Of a DNA stretch of 64,000 bases, positions 60,705 to 64,000 are shown piece after piece. Source of the stretch: Streptomyces chattanoogensis (GTDB lineage Bacteria; Actinomycetota; Actinomycetes; Streptomycetales; Streptomycetaceae); the NCBI RefSeq assembly GCF_001294335.1, contig NZ_LGKG01000172.1, positions 6,360 through 70,359 of the forward strand, in the 5' to 3' direction. Under the pieces are notes generated by a model that did no database searches, was not told where the DNA came from, and was given only the letters and a program-made list of their open reading frames with translations. A program made the position numbers and the translations under genes. How positions within the stretch are numbered: the stretch's first letter is position 1; each line of letters begins with the position of its first letter.

Positions 60705-60707
60705 TGA

Positions 60708-60779
60708 TGGAGCGCCCGGCAGGCCTTGCACCTGCATCTCCCACCGGTTGGTGGACGTCTTTCCTTGGACCACAGACGC
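60708..60779 (-). ncRNA. tRNA-like structure with encoded CCA but degenerate loops
   Basis: Minus strand, 72 nt: 5' acceptor GCGTCTG, TG, D arm GTC-CAAGGAAA-GAC (with G18-G19), G26, a second arm (TCCACC-AACC-GGTGGGA, best as a 5-bp stem with a 4-base loop), a T arm GCAGG-TGCAAGG-CCTGC, 3' acceptor CGGGCGC, T73 and CCA. The acceptor forms 7 pairs (two G-U) and the T stem 5 perfect pairs. The T loop lacks TTC and the anticodon loop is not a normal 7-base loop with U33, so it is either a degenerate tRNA gene or a tRNA-mimicking element. Confidence 0.5.
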
Positions 60780-61142
60780 ACGACTCCCACCCGCTGTCCG
60801 CGGGCCGAAGTTGCATGATGATCATATTGAATCGGCAGAAGCTCTTCGTCATGTGGCTGCTCCGGCTCCAAGTGAGCCAGCCGGCAGGGCGGGCTTGTGT
60901 AACCGGGTCAGGTTCACCGTTCCGCTCTTCGAGCTGACTGACATGCCGCCCCCGCCGGGGAGTGATCACACCCGGAACGCAGGTCAGGCGGCTCGTGCTG
61001 GCTTTTGCCTCCCTCGAAGGCCGTGTTCTCGTATAGCTACGGCGAACGGACGTGTAGCGCTGTGTGACTCTGTGGTCGTCGTTTCCCCTCGCTGGGCGTC
61101 TCGTTGAGCTGGACGAGTGACCTCGGTGGGAGGGCGGGGCGC
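60780..61142. other. Region between the tRNA-like element and the Tn3 transposase
   Basis: 363 bases. Probably includes the left end of the Tn3-type element, but I could not recognise its terminal inverted repeat. GGTGGGAGGG just upstream of 61143 is the likely ribosome site. Confidence 0.4.
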
Positions 61143-63923
61143 GTGCGGCAGGACTGGGAGCCGGAAGACCTGATCGAGGTCTGGACGCTGCTCGAAGACG
61201 ACATGAAGCGGGTGCGGAACAAGTCCGGGGCAACCAGGCTCGGGTTCGCGCTGCTGCTGAAGTACTTCGAAGTGGAGGCCCGGTTCCCGGAGTCGGCCAA
61301 GGAAGTGCCGGCAGCCGCGGTGGAGTACGTGGCTCAGCAGGTGAAGGTGCCGGCGGAGGCATGGGCGGACTACGACTGGCAGAGCAAGGCGATCCAGCGG
61401 CACCGGGGCGAGATCCGGACGGCGTACGCGTTCCGTGCGAACACCGAGGAGGACCAGGACTGCCTGGCCGCGTGGCTGGCCACCGAGCTGTGCCCGGTAG
61501 AGCTGTCCCGGGACCGGCTGGCGGCCGCTGTGGTGGCGCGGTGCCGCAACGACCACATCGAACCGCCGGCACCAGGGCAGGTGCGGCGCCTGGTGGGCAA
61601 GGCGGTCAAGGACTTCGAGAAGCGGTTCTGCCGCGGCACGATGGACCGACTCAGCCACGCGACCCGCTCGCGGCTGGAAGACCTGGTCGCGGCCGACGGC
61701 ACGGAAGAGAGCGCTGACAAGGACGGCGCGGTGGCCGGGGGCGGACGGTCGCACTTCGCCGAGCTGAAGACTGACCCCGGCGCCCCGGGCCTGGAGAGCC
61801 TGCTGGCCGAGGTGAACAAGCTGAAGCGGGTGCGGCGCCTGGAGCTGCCCGCGGACCTGTTCGCGGACGTGTCGGAGAAGTTGGTGGACGCCTGGCGGGC
61901 GCGGGCGTCGAAGGAGTACCCGGCGAACCTGGAGCGGATGAAGCCGCCGCGGCGCCTGACGCTGCTGGCCACGCTGTGCCACGTGAGGCAGACGGAGATC
62001 ACCGACTCGTTGGTGGACCTGTTCATCCAGCTCGTACTGAAGATCAACACCCGGGCGGAACGGAAGGTCGAGAAGGAACTGGGGGCGGAGCTGAGGAAGG
62101 TCAGGGGCAAGGAGGCGATGCTGCTGCGGGTGGCGGAGGCCGCGCTGTCGGAGCCGTCCGGCACGGTGCGGCGGGTGATCTTCCCGGTGGTCGGCGGGGA
62201 GAAGACGCTCAGGGCGCTGGCGGCGGAGGCCGCGGCGAACGAGGCCCGCTACAAGGCCCGGGTCCGTACGGTGCTGCGCTCGTCGTACTCGGCGCACTGG
62301 CGGCGGATGCTGGCGCCGTTGCTGGGGGCGTTGGAGCTGAAGTGCAACAACACCGCCTACCGGCCGGTGATGGACGCGATCGAGTTGCTGAGGCGGTATC
62401 TGGAGCAGCCGCTGCGGGAGGGCGCGTTCTTCGATGCGGCGGAGACGGTGCCGCTGGACGGGGTGGTCCCGGAGCCGTGGCGGGTGGCGGTGGTGGACGA
62501 CAAGGGCCGCGTCGAGCGCATCCCGTACGAGCTGTGTGTGCTCGTGTCGCTGCGGGACGCGCTGCGGCGGCGGGAGATCTGGGGGGTGGGCGCGAACCGG
62601 TGGCGTAACCCGGAGGACGACCTGCCTGCCGACTTCGAGGACAACCGGGATGTCCACTACGCCGCGATCCGTCAGCCGCAGGACGCCGGCGCTTTCATCA
62701 CCGCGCTCCAGCGCAAGCTGCGGGCCTCGTTGGACCGTTTCGACAGCGCTCTGGCGGAGGGCACCACGGGCAGGGTGGCGATCGTGAAGAAGCACGGCGA
62801 GCCCTGGATCCGTGTGTCCCCGCGTGGCAAGCAGGAGGAACCGGAATCGCTGGTGGCGATCAAAGGAGAGATCGAGCGGCGCTGGGGCACCATCGACCTG
62901 CTCGACATCCTGAAGTACGCCGAGTTCGAAACCGACTTCATCGCCGAGTTCGCCTCCGTCGCCACCCGCGAGAACCTCTCAAGGGAGGTACTGCGGCGCC
63001 GGCTGCTGCTCGTGCTGTTCGCCCTGGGCACCAACATGGGCATCAAGCGGGTCGCGGTGACCGGCAAGCACGGCGAGAGCGAGGCGACGCTGCGACGGGT
63101 GCGGCACCTGTTCGTCAACCGGGCCAACCTGCGCGCCGCCTTGCGGAAGCTGGTGAACGCCACCTTCGCCGCCCGCGACGAGCTGTGGTGGGGAAGTGGC
63201 ACGGCCTGCGCCTCCGACAGCCGCAAGTTTGGCTCCTGGTCCTCGAACTTGATGACCGAGTGGCACCAGCGCTACCGAGGCCCCGGCGTGCTCATCTACT
63301 GGCACGTCGAGCGGAAGTCGGTCTGCATCTACTCCCAGATGAAGTCCTGTTCGGCCTCCGAGGTCGCAGCGATGATCGAGGGCGTGCTGAGGCACTGCAC
63401 CGACATGGAGGTCGACCGGCAGTACACCGACACGCACGGCGCCTCCATCGTCGGCTTCGCCTTCGCGCACATGCTCGACTTCAAGCTGATGCCGAGGCTG
63501 AAGAACATCGGCTCCGCCCGGCTGTACCGGCCCGCGGCCGGGGAGGACGAGAACTGGCCGAACCTGGCGCCGGTGCTGTCCACCAAGACGATCAACTGGG
63601 ACCTGATCCGCCAGCAGTACGACCAGATCGTGAAGTACACCACCGCCCTGCGCCTGGGCACCGCCGAGGCCGAACAGGTCCTGCGTCGTTTCACCCGCGG
63701 AGGCCCGAAACACCCCACCTACCAAGCGATCGAGGAGCTGGGCCGCGCGGTGCGTACCTCGTTCGTCTGCGACTATCTCGCCGACGTCGAGCTGCGCCAG
63801 GAGATCCACGAGGGCTTGCAGGTCGTGGAGAACTGGAACAGCGCGAACAAGGACCTCTTCTACGGCAAAGACGGAGACCTGGCCGGGCAGGACAAGGAGT
63901 CCTCCCATGCGGCGCGACCATGA
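61143..63923 (+). CDS. tnpA: Tn3-family DDE transposase, truncated at the C-terminus
   Basis: 926 residues from GTG 61143 ([20 protein letters not shown] matches the family N-terminus; GGGAGGG upstream). The N-terminal DUF4158-type DNA-binding part ([20 protein letters not shown]) and C-terminal catalytic domain are present: [20 protein letters not shown] (Asp), [20 protein letters not shown] (Asp) and [20 protein letters not shown] (Glu). After [16 protein letters not shown] the frame ends in HAARP, whereas Tn3 relatives continue with about 80 more residues. So the element was cut, probably by another insertion or deletion at 63.9 kb. Confidence 0.9.
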   Translation: MRQDWEPEDLIEVWTLLEDDMKRVRNKSGATRLGFALLLKYFEVEARFPESAKEVPAAAVEYVAQQVKVPAEAWADYDWQSKAIQRHRGEIRTAYAFRANTEEDQDCLAAWLATELCPVELSRDRLAAAVVARCRNDHIEPPAPGQVRRLVGKAVKDFEKRFCRGTMDRLSHATRSRLEDLVAADGTEESADKDGAVAGGGRSHFAELKTDPGAPGLESLLAEVNKLKRVRRLELPADLFADVSEKLVDAWRARASKEYPANLERMKPPRRLTLLATLCHVRQTEITDSLVDLFIQLVLKINTRAERKVEKELGAELRKVRGKEAMLLRVAEAALSEPSGTVRRVIFPVVGGEKTLRALAAEAAANEARYKARVRTVLRSSYSAHWRRMLAPLLGALELKCNNTAYRPVMDAIELLRRYLEQPLREGAFFDAAETVPLDGVVPEPWRVAVVDDKGRVERIPYELCVLVSLRDALRRREIWGVGANRWRNPEDDLPADFEDNRDVHYAAIRQPQDAGAFITALQRKLRASLDRFDSALAEGTTGRVAIVKKHGEPWIRVSPRGKQEEPESLVAIKGEIERRWGTIDLLDILKYAEFETDFIAEFASVATRENLSREVLRRRLLLVLFALGTNMGIKRVAVTGKHGESEATLRRVRHLFVNRANLRAALRKLVNATFAARDELWWGSGTACASDSRKFGSWSSNLMTEWHQRYRGPGVLIYWHVERKSVCIYSQMKSCSASEVAAMIEGVLRHCTDMEVDRQYTDTHGASIVGFAFAHMLDFKLMPRLKNIGSARLYRPAAGEDENWPNLAPVLSTKTINWDLIRQQYDQIVKYTTALRLGTAEAEQVLRRFTRGGPKHPTYQAIEELGRAVRTSFVCDYLADVELRQEIHEGLQVVENWNSANKDLFYGKDGDLAGQDKESSHAARP

Positions 63924-64000
63924 TGTGGCGACGTTCGACGAGGGACTCAGTCAAGGGAGGTAGTCGAGACGATCGCCAAGACCTGTGCTTGCCTTGTCAC
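63924..64000. other. Right end of the window
   Basis: 77 bases immediately after the truncated transposase; the sequence does not continue the transposase in any frame I could see, so it belongs to whatever truncated it. Confidence 0.4.

Noticed and set aside
60573..60773. Minus-strand open frame across the tRNA-like region
   Set aside because: It is simply the translation of the tRNA-like sequence and its terminator; codon pattern and position argue against a protein.

Overview
The window is very GC-rich, strongly biased actinobacterial DNA. Gene content (pqq operon, GH18 chitinase, hsp18/RheA pair, class F sortase, SpoIIE-type phosphatase, leaderless-looking GTG/TTG starts, RRHVD-type leader peptide) points to a Streptomyces chromosome, probably an arm or arm-proximal region because small accessory genes are mixed with many dead mobile-element pieces. 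This assignment is inference from gene families, not from a database search.

Left part (1-16 kb): the window opens inside pqqB and continues with the overlapping pqqC-pqqD-pqqE operon, a GH18 chitinase gene broken by an internal deletion, and two tRNA(Met) halves lying in reversed order. Then come a glyoxalase-like protein, an APH-type kinase, a secreted serine hydrolase, small Streptomyces-type unknowns, an Asp/Glu racemase homologue, an IS5-type transposase relic, a pcm/DUF429 pair, NmrA-type reductases (one intact, one fragment), a multiply frameshifted transposase relic, an alpha/beta hydrolase and a SnoaL-like protein.

Middle (16-49 kb): a PAS-GAF-PP2C-ATPase phosphatase, DUF416, cytochrome P450, a secreted beta-barrel-like protein, an LLM flavin oxidoreductase, an unusual GNAT-AAA+ fusion, a His/Asp/Gly-rich surface protein gene broken at a perfect 77-bp tandem duplication beside its class F sortase, a GntR regulator with a palindromic candidate operator, a nitrilase, a DUF4132 protein, a DacB-like PBP, an SDR/LysR divergent pair, an FMN reductase, a YdcF protein, an ECF-sigma/CAP-domain membrane fusion divergent from a second CAP protein, a sulfatase with its own formylglycine-generating enzyme and an upstream RRHVD leader peptide, a leishmanolysin-like protease, an LAETG cell-wall protein, and a PadR-controlled NTF2/YhgE-type permease operon followed by a carotenoid oxygenase.

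Right part (49-64 kb): a divergent rheA-hsp18 pair with two visible RheA-type operators, two DUF2267 proteins, a WD40-type repeat protein, GNAT, a SMI1/KNR4 protein, then a graveyard (Tn3 transposase 3' end, resolvase fragment, truncated NTF2 gene, internally deleted ISL3 transposase, frameshifted membrane protein). The window ends with an isolated contractile-tail sheath gene, a cluster of terminators around a tRNA-like structure, and a Tn3-family transposase lacking its C-terminus. The most unusual loci are the reversed tRNA halves, the tRNA-like element at 60.7 kb, the ECF-CAP/CAP divergent pair, the sulfur-type leader peptide ahead of the sulfatase-FGE operon, and the orphan sheath.
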